Part shown: piece by piece, positions 1-6,300 of the stretch
How the letters are laid out: each line of letters starts with the position of its first letter
How positions within the stretch are numbered: the stretch's first letter is position 1
Source: an uncultured Collinsella sp.
GTDB taxonomy: Bacteria > Actinomycetota > Coriobacteriia > Coriobacteriales > Coriobacteriaceae
Assembly (NCBI GenBank): GCA_900765115.1
Contig: CAAFQK010000056.1
Span: 1 to 11,150 of the forward strand
Length of the DNA: 11,150 nucleotides
Direction of reading: 5' to 3'
Position numbers and translations under genes: made by a program
The notes under the pieces: generated by a model
Told to the model about the DNA's origin: nothing
The model's database searches: none
What the model saw: only the letters and a program-made list of their open reading frames with translations

Positions 1-11
1 TCTTCCGATCT
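1..11. other. Illumina adapter remnant at contig edge
   Basis: The first eleven bases, TCTTCCGATCT, are identical to the 3' end of the standard Illumina sequencing adapter. The match sits exactly at position 1, so I infer untrimmed adapter at the end of an assembled contig rather than genomic sequence. Bases 12-136 carry no gene or strong promoter that I can see. A TATAAG at 95-100 could be a -10 element but has no good -35 partner. Confidence 0.8.
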
Positions 12-136
12 CCACCTTAGGCGCAACTAGCCACTTAATCATTGCTCAGAAAAATCATTGGGAAATCGAGCGTGGCAAGCGGAGGTCTTCGGGGTATAAG
101 ACGGCTAATCGTATGCCGCCTATGAAAGGAACCCTC

Positions 137-679
137 ATGCCCAGCGTTGCCGTTCTCGCCGCCGATGGCTTTGAAACTATTGAATGCTTGACCATGGTCG
201 ATGTCATGCGTCGCGGCGGCGTGCGTGCCACGCTCGTCTCGATCATGCCCACGCGTGAGGTCGTAAGCTCGCTGCAGATCCCCGTGACCTGCGATGCGCT
301 CTTTGATGAGATCGACTTTGACGAGTACGACTGCGTCGTGCTACCCGGCGGCCTACCCGGTGCCACCAACCTGCGCGCCGATCAGCGCGTCTGCGACGTG
401 GTCTGCGAGTTCGCCGCGACCAAGCACGTCGCCGCCATCTGCGCCGCCCCGTTTATCCTGGGCGAGCTCGATCTGCTCGAGGGGCGCCACGCCACGTGCT
501 TCCCTGGCTTTGAGAAAAGCTTCCCCGAAGGCACCTATACCGGCGAGAAGGTTACGCAAGACGGCAACATCATCACCGCCAGCGGCATGGCCCAGTCGCT
601 CCCCTTTGCGCTTGAGCTGCTGCGCACGCTCGCCGGCGACAAGGCCGTCGAGAAGGTCGCCGAGGGCATTCAGCTATGA
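137..679 (+). CDS. DJ-1/PfpI family protein (glutamine amidotransferase-like fold)
   Basis: A 180-residue protein of the DJ-1/ThiJ/PfpI superfamily, cytosolic, at the usual length for the short DJ-1/YajL type. The N-terminal strand (SVAVLAADGFETIE) carries Glu16, which aligns with the Glu18 that hydrogen-bonds the reactive cysteine in human DJ-1; VDVMRR follows as in DJ-1. The nucleophile elbow is AAICAAP with Cys102, and VVLPGGLPGA (67-76) is the other family loop. Members are reported as glyoxalase/deglycase-like or oxidative-stress proteins; the substrate here cannot be told. Three in-frame ATGs exist (113, 122, 137). I chose 137 because AAAGGA at 125-130 lies 6 nt upstream and the protein then starts directly with the first beta strand. 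Its stop overlaps the maf start as ATGA, so the two genes are probably translationally coupled. Confidence 0.9.
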   Translation: MPSVAVLAADGFETIECLTMVDVMRRGGVRATLVSIMPTREVVSSLQIPVTCDALFDEIDFDEYDCVVLPGGLPGATNLRADQRVCDVVCEFAATKHVAAICAAPFILGELDLLEGRHATCFPGFEKSFPEGTYTGEKVTQDGNIITASGMAQSLPFALELLRTLAGDKAVEKVAEGIQL

Positions 680-1257
680 TTTTGGCTTCGCAATCACCGC
701 GCCGCATCGAGTTGATGCACGAGGCGGGCTATGACATTCGCATCATTCCTGCCGATATCGACGAAACGCCGTTTGATGGCGAGGCCCCGCTTACGCTCGT
801 TGAACGCTTAGCACGCGCAAAAGCCGCCGCCGTTGCCACCGAGCATGCCGAGCCCAATGAGCTGACGGTCGCGGCCGACACCATCGTCACCTTTGACGGC
901 AAGATTCTGGGCAAGCCGGCAACCGAGGACGAGGCGCGCACCATGCTCCGTGAGCTTTCGGGCCGCACGCACCAGGTCGCAACCGGCGTCTGCATCGTTA
1001 AAGCAGGCGATACGGCTGCCCCGCATGCCGCCGAGAGCCTGTCCTTTGTCGATGTGACCGACGTAACGTTCTACGAGCTCACCGACGAGCAGATCGAGCA
1101 CTACGTCGCCTCGGGTGAGCCCATGGACAAGGCCGGCGCCTACGGCATTCAGGGCACAGGAGGACGCATGCTCGTGCACGATATTTCGGGCGACTTCTAT
1201 AACGTGGTGGGCCTACCCATCGCCCGCGTCGCGCGCGCGATTCAAAAACTCTCGTAA
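676..1257 (+). CDS. maf: Maf family nucleoside triphosphate pyrophosphatase
   Basis: A 193-residue Maf/Ham1-superfamily enzyme that hydrolyses NTPs or dNTPs to the monophosphate plus pyrophosphate. Family members act on dTTP/UTP or modified nucleotides and are linked to house-cleaning and to arrest of division. Visible motifs are ASQSPRR at 4-10 (phosphate-binding loop), DIDE at 27-30, AADTIV at 66-71 with the catalytic Asp68, GKP at 79-81, and the signature AYGIQGTGG near 155-163. The length matches B. subtilis Maf. The YGIQG motif resembles the dTTP/UTP (YhdE-type) subgroup, but substrate cannot be fixed from sequence. The ATG overlaps the DJ-1 gene stop by 4 nt, so no separate ribosome-binding site is needed. 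A GC-rich hairpin follows 8 nt after the stop. Confidence 0.93.
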   Translation: MILASQSPRRIELMHEAGYDIRIIPADIDETPFDGEAPLTLVERLARAKAAAVATEHAEPNELTVAADTIVTFDGKILGKPATEDEARTMLRELSGRTHQVATGVCIVKAGDTAAPHAAESLSFVDVTDVTFYELTDEQIEHYVASGEPMDKAGAYGIQGTGGRMLVHDISGDFYNVVGLPIARVARAIQKLS

Positions 1258-1265
1258 TTGCATCT

Positions 1266-1288
1266 GGCGCTGGGTACCCCCCGGCGCC
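1266..1288 (+). terminator. GC-rich hairpin after maf, possible terminator
   Basis: GGCGCTGGG (1266-1274) pairs with CCCGGCGCC (1280-1288) over 9 bp, with one T-G pair and a 5-nt loop. The following TACAATTTT is only weakly T-rich, so termination is uncertain. TACAAT at 1289-1294 could instead be a -10 box for the downstream peptidase gene, although no matching -35 is visible. Confidence 0.4.
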
Positions 1289-1358
1289 TACAATTTTGGC
1301 GTACCGTACGGATCCCGACCGGGCACAAGGCGCGGCGGAAAACCGATAGGAGTTAAAC

Positions 1359-2360
1359 ATGGATACACTGCTCGAGGCCATTGACGTCTGCGATGTCGAT
1401 GGCTTTTGCTATGGCAACTATACGGACGAGGAGGCCGGCACCGGTTGCACCGTAATCGTGGCACCCGAGGGCGCCACCGGCGGCATTGACGTTCGCGGCG
1501 GTGCTCCGGCATCGCGCGAAACCGACCTGCTGCGACCCGAGAACACCGTCGACAAGGTCCACGCTGTCTGCCTTTCGGGTGGATCGGCCTTTGGCCTCGA
1601 GGCTGCAAGCGGCGTCGCTCGCGAGCTTGAGAGCCGCGGCATCGGCCTTCCCGTCGGCCCCACGCAGGTGCCTATCGTGTGCTCCAGCTGTATCTTCGAC
1701 CTCGCCTTTGGTAACCCCACCGTTCGCCCTGACATTGAGGCCGGCATCGCCGCGGTGCGCGAAGCACTCGACCACACCCCCACCAGGCTCGAACAGGGCA
1801 ACGTGGGCGCCGGCACGGGCGCTACCGTGGGTAAGCTCATGGGCCCCGCTACCTGCATGAAGGCCGGCCTTGGCGCTGCCGCCGTGGCGCTCGGCCCCAT
1901 CAAGGTGGGCGCCGTGGTCTCGGTCAACGCCTGCGGCAACGTTGTCGACCCCTTCACCGGCGAGTGGGTCGCCGGTATGCGCGCCGCAGCCGATAGCGAC
2001 CAGATTGTCGACATGGAACTCGCAGCCTTTGCCGCCGCCGGATCCATGCAGATGCCGCTCGACCGCACCAACACCACCATCAGCTGCATCGTCACCAACG
2101 TGGAACTCACTAAGGCACAAGCCACCAAGGTCTCCCAGATGGCCGCAGACGCCTACGCACACGCCATCCGCCCCACACACACCACCAACGACGGCGACAC
2201 CATCTACACCCTCGCCAGCGGCAAACTGGGCGCCCAGGCAAGCGCCGCCGTTCCCCTAGACCTGCTGGGCATGCTCGCAGTAAGGGCCCTGGAAACTGCC
2301 ATCGTAAACGGAGCCAAAACCGCCAAAACCTCCCACGGCATCCCCGGCGCCGCGAAGTAG
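1359..2360 (+). CDS. P1 family peptidase (DmpA/NylC-like N-terminal-nucleophile hydrolase)
   Basis: A 333-residue member of the S58/P1 family, which includes L-aminopeptidase/D-esterase DmpA and the nylon-oligomer hydrolase NylC. These proteins cut themselves into two chains and expose a Ser or Thr nucleophile at the new N-terminus. Visible family features are HAVCLSGGSAFGLEAASGV (68-86), QGNVGAGTGATVGK (146-159) and the sequence RTNTTISCIVTN. Its Asn238-Thr239 step corresponds to the Asn266-Thr267 autocleavage site of NylC, so Thr239 is the predicted nucleophile. No signal peptide or membrane segment is seen. The start is supported by AGGAG at 1348-1352, 6 nt from the ATG. It follows maf on the same strand after about 100 nt containing a hairpin, so it probably has its own transcript. 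The natural substrate is unknown. Confidence 0.9.
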   Translation: MDTLLEAIDVCDVDGFCYGNYTDEEAGTGCTVIVAPEGATGGIDVRGGAPASRETDLLRPENTVDKVHAVCLSGGSAFGLEAASGVARELESRGIGLPVGPTQVPIVCSSCIFDLAFGNPTVRPDIEAGIAAVREALDHTPTRLEQGNVGAGTGATVGKLMGPATCMKAGLGAAAVALGPIKVGAVVSVNACGNVVDPFTGEWVAGMRAAADSDQIVDMELAAFAAAGSMQMPLDRTNTTISCIVTNVELTKAQATKVSQMAADAYAHAIRPTHTTNDGDTIYTLASGKLGAQASAAVPLDLLGMLAVRALETAIVNGAKTAKTSHGIPGAAK

Positions 2361-2372
2361 CCTAACCTGACC

Positions 2373-2497
2373 GGTTGCCCGGTGGGACTTGGTTATGTTT
2401 GCTGCTCTACAGTCCTGGCTCGCACGAAGAGCACATTAAGTGCTCTTCGGCTCGTGCGGAACTCGCGACAAACATAACCAAGCTCCACCGGGCAACC
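2373..2497 (+). repeat. Long foldback element, copy A
   Basis: A 125-nt imperfect palindrome starts 12 nt after the peptidase stop. Outer arms 2373-2401 and 2469-2497 (29 nt each) pair with one G-T wobble and one A-C mismatch. Inside is a second hairpin, CGAAGAGCAC (2425-2434) with loop ATTAA and GTGCTCTTCG (2440-2449), flanked by partly paired ACAGTCCTGGCTCGCACG and GGCTCGTGCGGAACT. The inner core recurs, inverted, in copy B, while the outer arms differ in sequence. There is no T-run after either arm, so it is not a classical intrinsic terminator. I do not recognise the family. The short open frame across it is not a credible gene. Confidence 0.85.
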
Positions 2498-2530
2498 TAC
2501 TCAACAAGATCCCCTTCAGCCCAGGCCCCT

Positions 2531-2587
2531 GTGTACCGCGCGTCTAAGATCTTCAAATTCAGGCAGCCTGACAATCGATTCTTATAG
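2531..2587 (+). pseudogene. Remnant of a glycosyltransferase C-terminus
   Basis: This stretch reads VYRASKIFKFRQPD and then a stop, closely resembling the last residues of the GT2 gene on the opposite strand (LYRLASKIFKFN, encoded at 2734-2770). At DNA level AAGATCTTCAAATTCA (2546-2561) is an exact inverted copy of 2739-2754. The most economical reading is a decayed fragment from a duplicated or recombined glycosyltransferase 3' end. No start codon or ribosome-binding site makes it a gene of its own. It lies between the two foldback elements, and its stop ends 4 nt before copy B. Confidence 0.4.
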
Positions 2588-2591
2588 CAGA

Positions 2592-2701
2592 GGCCCCTTG
2601 GCCTTTAGTTTGATACAAGTTCCGCACGAGCCGGAAAGCACTTAATGTGCTTTCCGTGCGAGCAGGACTGTTCGCAGTAGCAAACTAAAGGCCAAGGGGC
2701 C
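2592..2701 (-). repeat. Long foldback element, copy B (inverted relative to copy A)
   Basis: A 110-nt palindrome with perfect 21-bp outer arms (2592-2612 and 2681-2701) that differ in sequence from those of copy A. The inner stem is GGAAAGCAC (2633-2641), loop TTAAT, GTGCTTTCC (2647-2655). Read on the - strand, the core runs ACAGTCCTGCTCGCACGG, then AGCACATTAAGTGCT, then CGGCTCGTGCGGAACT, almost the same as copy A on the + strand. It lies 32 nt beyond the stop of the - strand GT2 gene, so in gene sense it has the same orientation to its gene as copy A has to the peptidase. It may act as the 3' structure of the glf-GT2 transcript. Confidence 0.85.
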
Positions 2702-2733
2702 CAGTTAACCTATCAGCAGCGATTACTCAGCAG

Positions 2734-3765
2734 CTAGTTGAATTTGAAGATCTTTGAGGCAAGACGGTATAGGCCGAGTGTGGTTTTGTCTCCGGCCCGT
2801 CCGCGCAGATTGGTGAAGAACCCGACCACGCCGTAGCGGGCACGACGATACATGCGCTCGTCGTAGGCCTTCAAATCATTCCACAGCGTCTTTAGGCGCT
2901 CGTCGGCGCAATCTTCCTCGGAAAGCTTGGTAAGCACCGAGCAGATCGCCATCATCATGGTGAAGTAGCCCATCATGTACGAACGCAGGCGCGACGACCC
3001 AACATCGCTGTACAAGTGGTACGACTCCATCATGATACGCGTAACACGGAACTGCTGGTCCAGACGCTTGACCATCGTTGCCTCGTTGACGCTCTGGCCC
3101 TCGCGACCGATAAAGTAGCGGTAGAGGTCGATGTCGGCGTAGTACATGGTCTTGCAACGCGGCAGCGGCACGTAGGCGTAGATGTTGTCCACATAGAACG
3201 TGTGCGGCGGCATGGGAAGGTTGGACTCGCGCAGCACATCCGTGCGATAGCACAGGCTGTGCATGAGAAGGTTCTGGTCCAGGCGGAAATGACCGATCTG
3301 ATCCCAGGAAAAGATCTTTTTGCGCGGCAGGGCAAATTTGTAGCCAATAGCGGTATGCGTGCCCTCGTAAACCTTCTCGTACACGTAGTTCGAGATAAAC
3401 AGGTCGACGCGCTGGTCGCGCTCCTCAAAGCCACGCAGAATCGACAGCATGGTCGAAAGGGCAGCGCCGTCAAGCCAGTCGTCCGAGTCGACAACCTTGT
3501 AGTAGGTGCCCTGCGCCTCGCGCAGACCCGAAAGGACGGCAATACCGTGACCGCCATTCTCCTGGTGCACCGCGCGGATGATTCCAGGATAACGTGCCTC
3601 CCACTCATCGGCCTTATCGGCCGTCTCGTCCTTGGAGCCGTCGTCCACCACGATAATCTCGATATCGGTAGCGTAATTGCTCCCCTCCAAGATGGAGGTG
3701 ATGCAATGGTCCATGTCCTTGGCGGCGTTATACGAGGGAATACCGAATGTTATGACTTTATGCAT
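2734..3765 (-). CDS. Glycosyltransferase family 2
   Basis: A 343-residue cytosolic GT-A fold glycosyltransferase, transferring a sugar from a nucleotide-sugar donor to a growing glycan or lipid-linked acceptor. The N-terminal half has the classical GT2 pattern: VITFGIPSYNAA (4-15), IIVVDDGSKDET (37-48) for nucleotide binding, NGGHGIAVLSGL (70-81) and the metal-binding VVDSDDWLDG (91-100). The C-terminal half has no transmembrane segment and is only family-typical. The ATG at 3765 overlaps the end of glf by 8 nt. An alternative ATG at 3783 would add six residues. Neither has a clear Shine-Dalgarno, so translation is probably coupled to glf, and 3765 fits the usual family N-terminus better. With glf upstream, a galactofuranosyltransferase role is plausible, but donor and acceptor cannot be read from sequence. 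The last codons are partly duplicated at 2531-2587. Confidence 0.9.
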   Translation of the reverse strand: MHKVITFGIPSYNAAKDMDHCITSILEGSNYATDIEIIVVDDGSKDETADKADEWEARYPGIIRAVHQENGGHGIAVLSGLREAQGTYYKVVDSDDWLDGAALSTMLSILRGFEERDQRVDLFISNYVYEKVYEGTHTAIGYKFALPRKKIFSWDQIGHFRLDQNLLMHSLCYRTDVLRESNLPMPPHTFYVDNIYAYVPLPRCKTMYYADIDLYRYFIGREGQSVNEATMVKRLDQQFRVTRIMMESYHLYSDVGSSRLRSYMMGYFTMMMAICSVLTKLSEEDCADERLKTLWNDLKAYDERMYRRARYGVVGFFTNLRGRAGDKTTLGLYRLASKIFKFN

Positions 3766-4960
3766 GGCAGGCGATAATCTCATCCGAAAGATCGAGGGCA
3801 GAATTGGTCACGGCGTCCATATCGTAGTAACGATACTCGGCCAGACGACCCACCGGGTGGAAGTTCGTCAGGTTCTGGACGCGCTCAAGATAGCGCTCAT
3901 AGAGCTCACGGTTCTCGGGCTCAAGAATGGCGTAGTACGGCGTCTCGCCCGAGCCGGGCGTATAGGCCTTGGAGTACTCCTTCATGATGGTGGTCTTGCC
4001 GGGCAGGACCTGACCGGTCATGTTCTTGAACTCGGTGATGCGCGTGTAGTCCTCGCTCGTGGTGTAGTTGACAGTGCCCACGGGCTGGAACTGGTCCATA
4101 TCGAGCGTCTCGAACTTCATATCGAGCGTGCGGTACGGCAACGCACCCAAGTCGAGGTTGAACAGCTCATCGAGCGGACCGGTGTAGACGATCTCGCCAC
4201 CATAGACCTTGCCGTCGATCTTGACGGTGGTCTCGTCGATCTCAAAGAGATCGCGGGCGTCTACGTCGCAGAACACGTCGATCAGGTCGTGGTCGAGCAT
4301 GTGCTCAAAGAGCGCCGTGTAGCCCTCCTGCGGCATGCCCTGGAAGGGAGCTTGCGGGAAGTAGCGGTCATCATCGCCCACAAAGACGGGAACACGGCCG
4401 GTGATCGAGGGGTCGATCTGATCGGGCGTCTGGCCCCACTGCTTCATGGTGTAATGCAAAAAGACGTTCTCGTAGACGTAATCGGCGACCTCGGCCAAGT
4501 CGGGGTCGTTCTTCTTACGCAGCTCCATAATGGGCACCTTGACATCCTTGCCAAAGGTCTCCACGAGCTTCTGATACAGCTCCTCGCCGCGCTCATCACC
4601 AAAGGCGAGCTTGAGACTCGCATGGTTGAAGGGCACGGGCATAAGGGTGCCGTTGATGTTGGCGAGCACCTTGTGCTGATAATCCGTCCACTTGGTAAAG
4701 CGCGACAGGAAATTGTGCACGCGCTCGTTAAAAGTGTGATAGATATGCGGACCGTACTCGTGGATCAGGATTCCGGCCTCGTCAGTGCAGTCATAGGCAT
4801 TGCCCGCAATGTGGCTACGGCGCTCCAAAACGGCAACACGATAGCCGATGGTCTCGGCAAGACGGCGGGCGCAAACGGCACCGGCATATCCAGCACCGAC
4901 GACAATCATGTCGTACGCGCCGGCGTTAAAGCCTTCAGGCAGGCCTGAGGTAATCTGCAT
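3758..4960 (-). CDS. glf: UDP-galactopyranose mutase
   Basis: A 400-residue flavoenzyme that interconverts UDP-galactopyranose and UDP-galactofuranose, providing galactofuranose for cell-surface glycans. After a short N-terminal extension the Rossmann FAD motif YDMIVVGAGYAGAVCARRL (16-34) appears. It is followed by LERRSHIAGNAYD (45-57) and the UGM signature HEYGPHIYHT (67-76). Family blocks further on include MKQWGQTPDQI, DRYFPQAPFQGMPQEGY and the C-terminal PVGRLAEYRYYDMDA, with the arginine that contacts FAD or substrate in known structures. Length is slightly above the usual 370-390 because of the N-terminal extension. The start is supported by AAGGAGT at 4965-4971, 4 nt upstream of the ATG. 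It is the first gene of a two-gene operon with the GT2 gene and is divergent from pta. Confidence 0.95.
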   Translation of the reverse strand: MQITSGLPEGFNAGAYDMIVVGAGYAGAVCARRLAETIGYRVAVLERRSHIAGNAYDCTDEAGILIHEYGPHIYHTFNERVHNFLSRFTKWTDYQHKVLANINGTLMPVPFNHASLKLAFGDERGEELYQKLVETFGKDVKVPIMELRKKNDPDLAEVADYVYENVFLHYTMKQWGQTPDQIDPSITGRVPVFVGDDDRYFPQAPFQGMPQEGYTALFEHMLDHDLIDVFCDVDARDLFEIDETTVKIDGKVYGGEIVYTGPLDELFNLDLGALPYRTLDMKFETLDMDQFQPVGTVNYTTSEDYTRITEFKNMTGQVLPGKTTIMKEYSKAYTPGSGETPYYAILEPENRELYERYLERVQNLTNFHPVGRLAEYRYYDMDAVTNSALDLSDEIIACHA

Positions 4961-5038
4961 CGATACTCCTTGTCAAAAGCCACGGGCTCGTTAGCTGGGC
5001 TTTTCTCGAACATTCTTCGAGACATATTTATCAGAGCG

Positions 5039-5064
5039 ATTATAGCGCTAATGCGTCCTATAAT
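5039..5064. promoter_or_regulatory. Divergent promoter region between glf and pta
   Basis: Two perfect TATAAT hexamers lie back to back: one on the - strand (read 5044 to 5039, toward glf) and one on the + strand (5059-5064, toward pta). They flank the palindrome AGCGCT. Neither has a convincing -35 hexamer at 16-18 nt, so the assignment rests on the -10 boxes and their position in the divergent gap. Just downstream of the + strand box, GAGCTT (5065-5070) and AAGCTC (5083-5088) could form a small stem. Confidence 0.4.
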
Positions 5065-5116
5065 GAGCTTGCCACACAAGGAAAGCTCAAGCACCGCGGC
5101 GTACATAATTGAAAGG

Positions 5117-5139
5117 TAAACCCGCTAGCAGCGGGTTTA
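5117..5139 (+). terminator. Terminator-like hairpin in the pta leader
   Basis: TAAACCCGCT (5117-5126) pairs perfectly over 10 bp with AGCGGGTTTA (5130-5139) around the loop AGC and is followed by TTCG. The U-tract is short. The only gene downstream on this strand is pta, whose ATG is 52 nt further on, and no gene lies upstream on the + strand. It may therefore be an attenuator or leader structure, or the end of a very short transcript. Confidence 0.5.
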
Positions 5140-5191
5140 TTCGTGAACAGCCGGGCGCCTGGAGCTTAGCGAAACGCTTGCAAGGAGTAAC

Positions 5192-6172
5192 ATGAGCGAT
5201 TTCCTAAACCGTATGAAGTCTGCCGCCAAGGCCGACCTTAAGACCATCGTCCTGCCCGAGGGCGAGGATCCGCGCACCATCGTCGCGGCCAACAAGATCA
5301 TCGAGGAAGGCCTGGCCAACATCGTCATCCTGGGCGATCCCAACGAGATCAACGTTCCCGGCGCCACCGTCATCGACCCGCGCAATGCCGAGAAGCACGA
5401 GGAGTACGCACAGAAGTTTGCCGAGCTCCGCGCCAAGAAGGGCGTTACCATCGAGCAGGCTCGCGCCCAGGTGATGGACGCCACCTACTTTGGCACCATG
5501 ATGGTCAAGATGGGCGACGCCGACGGCCTGGTCTCCGGCGCCTGCCACTCCACCGCCGACACCCTGCGCCCCGCGCTTCAGATTCTCAAGACCGCCCCGG
5601 GCACCAAGCTGGTCTCGGCCTTCTTCGTGATGTGCACCGACACCCCGCAGTTCGGCACCGACGGCACGCTGATCTTCGCCGACTGCGGCCTCAACATCAA
5701 CCCGTCCTCCGACGAGCTCTCCGAGATCGCCATCGCCTCCGCTCACTCCTGGTCCACCTTCATGGGCAACGTTGAGCCGCACGTGGCCATGCTCTCCTAC
5801 TCCACCATGGGCTCCGCCGGCGGCGAGGTCGCCAAGAAGGTCCAAGAGGCCGTGAAGTTCTGCAAGGAGAAGGCTCCCGAGCTCGCCATCGACGGCGACC
5901 TGCAGCTCGACGCCGCTATCGTCCCCACCGTCGCCCAGCTCAAGGCTCCCGGCTCCTCCGTCGCCGGTAAGGCCAACGTGCTCGTGTTCCCCGACCTCGA
6001 GGCAGGCAACATCGGCTACAAGCTGGTCCAGCGCTTCGCCGGCGCCGACGCTTACGGCCCCATCCTGCAGGGCATCGCCAAGCCGGTCAACGACCTGTCG
6101 CGCGGCTGCTCTGCCGACGACATCGTGGGTGTCGTGGCCATCACCGCCGTCCAGGCTCAGATGGCTGAGTAG
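5192..6172 (+). CDS. pta: Phosphate acetyltransferase
   Basis: A 326-residue single-domain phosphotransacetylase catalysing acetyl-CoA + Pi to acetyl phosphate + CoA, the first step of fermentative acetate formation in the cytosol. Diagnostic family blocks appear in order: VLPEGEDPRTIVAA (20-33), SGACHSTADTLRPALQI (115-131), ADCGLNINPSSDELSEIA (163-180), LSYSTMGSA (201-209), DGDLQLDAAIVP (234-245), NVLVFPDLEAGNIGYKLVQR (262-281) and GPILQGIAKPVNDLSRGC (289-306). The last contains the conserved Asn-Asp-Leu-Ser-Arg active-site segment. It is the short Pta form, without the DRTGG/CobB-like N-terminal domains of enterobacterial Pta. AAGGAG at 5182-5187 supports the start. Codon use is strongly C/G-ending, as in highly expressed genes of this genome. 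It converges on the two ackA genes instead of sharing an operon with them. Confidence 0.97.
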   Translation: MSDFLNRMKSAAKADLKTIVLPEGEDPRTIVAANKIIEEGLANIVILGDPNEINVPGATVIDPRNAEKHEEYAQKFAELRAKKGVTIEQARAQVMDATYFGTMMVKMGDADGLVSGACHSTADTLRPALQILKTAPGTKLVSAFFVMCTDTPQFGTDGTLIFADCGLNINPSSDELSEIAIASAHSWSTFMGNVEPHVAMLSYSTMGSAGGEVAKKVQEAVKFCKEKAPELAIDGDLQLDAAIVPTVAQLKAPGSSVAGKANVLVFPDLEAGNIGYKLVQRFAGADAYGPILQGIAKPVNDLSRGCSADDIVGVVAITAVQAQMAE

Positions 6173-6229
6173 CGTACACATCCCCTCGGGTCCCTACAGG
6201 ATAAAGCTCTGAAAACGTCCTCGACCAAT

Positions 6230-6276
6230 GAAACGCCCCCGTTCTGCTCCTCCGGAGCTACGAACGGGGGCGTTTC
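6230..6276 (+). terminator. Rho-independent terminator of pta
   Basis: GAAACGCCCCCGTTC (6230-6244) pairs over 15 bp with GAACGGGGGCGTTTC (6262-6276). An inner stem GCTCC/GGAGC (6246-6250/6254-6258) and an outer GACCA/TGGTC (6223-6227/6277-6281) extend the pairing. The T-tract after it is short, but the stem strength and the position 57 nt after the pta stop make termination very likely. The symmetric stem could also act on the opposite strand. Confidence 0.8.
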
Positions 6277-6300
6277 TGGTCTGCGGATTGTTTTCAGGGG

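Noticed and set aside
12..136. Riboswitch or promoter upstream of the DJ-1 gene
   Set aside because: Only an isolated TATAAG and a 5-bp stem near 85-102 are visible; this is not enough to assign a regulatory element.
2375..2587. A 70-codon + strand frame spanning foldback A and the GT remnant
   Set aside because: It reads through the palindrome, has no ribosome-binding site and is explained by the foldback plus a gene-end remnant.
2373..2701. CRISPR array or MITE with terminal inverted repeats
   Set aside because: There are only two inverted copies with no regular spacers, and the outer arms differ between copies, whereas transposon ends should be conserved.
2592..2701. Foldback B as a standard intrinsic terminator for glf-GT2
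   Set aside because: No T-run follows the stem on either strand and the structure is far longer than a typical terminator; it may still affect the 3' end.
3677..4948. Very long + strand open frame opposite glf and GT2
   Set aside because: It is antisense to two genes with clear family motifs; GC-rich third positions keep opposite frames open by chance.
5204..6181. Long - strand open frame opposite pta
   Set aside because: Its composition is low-complexity (Gly/Val/Asp/Leu) with no motif; it is a shadow of the pta codon pattern.
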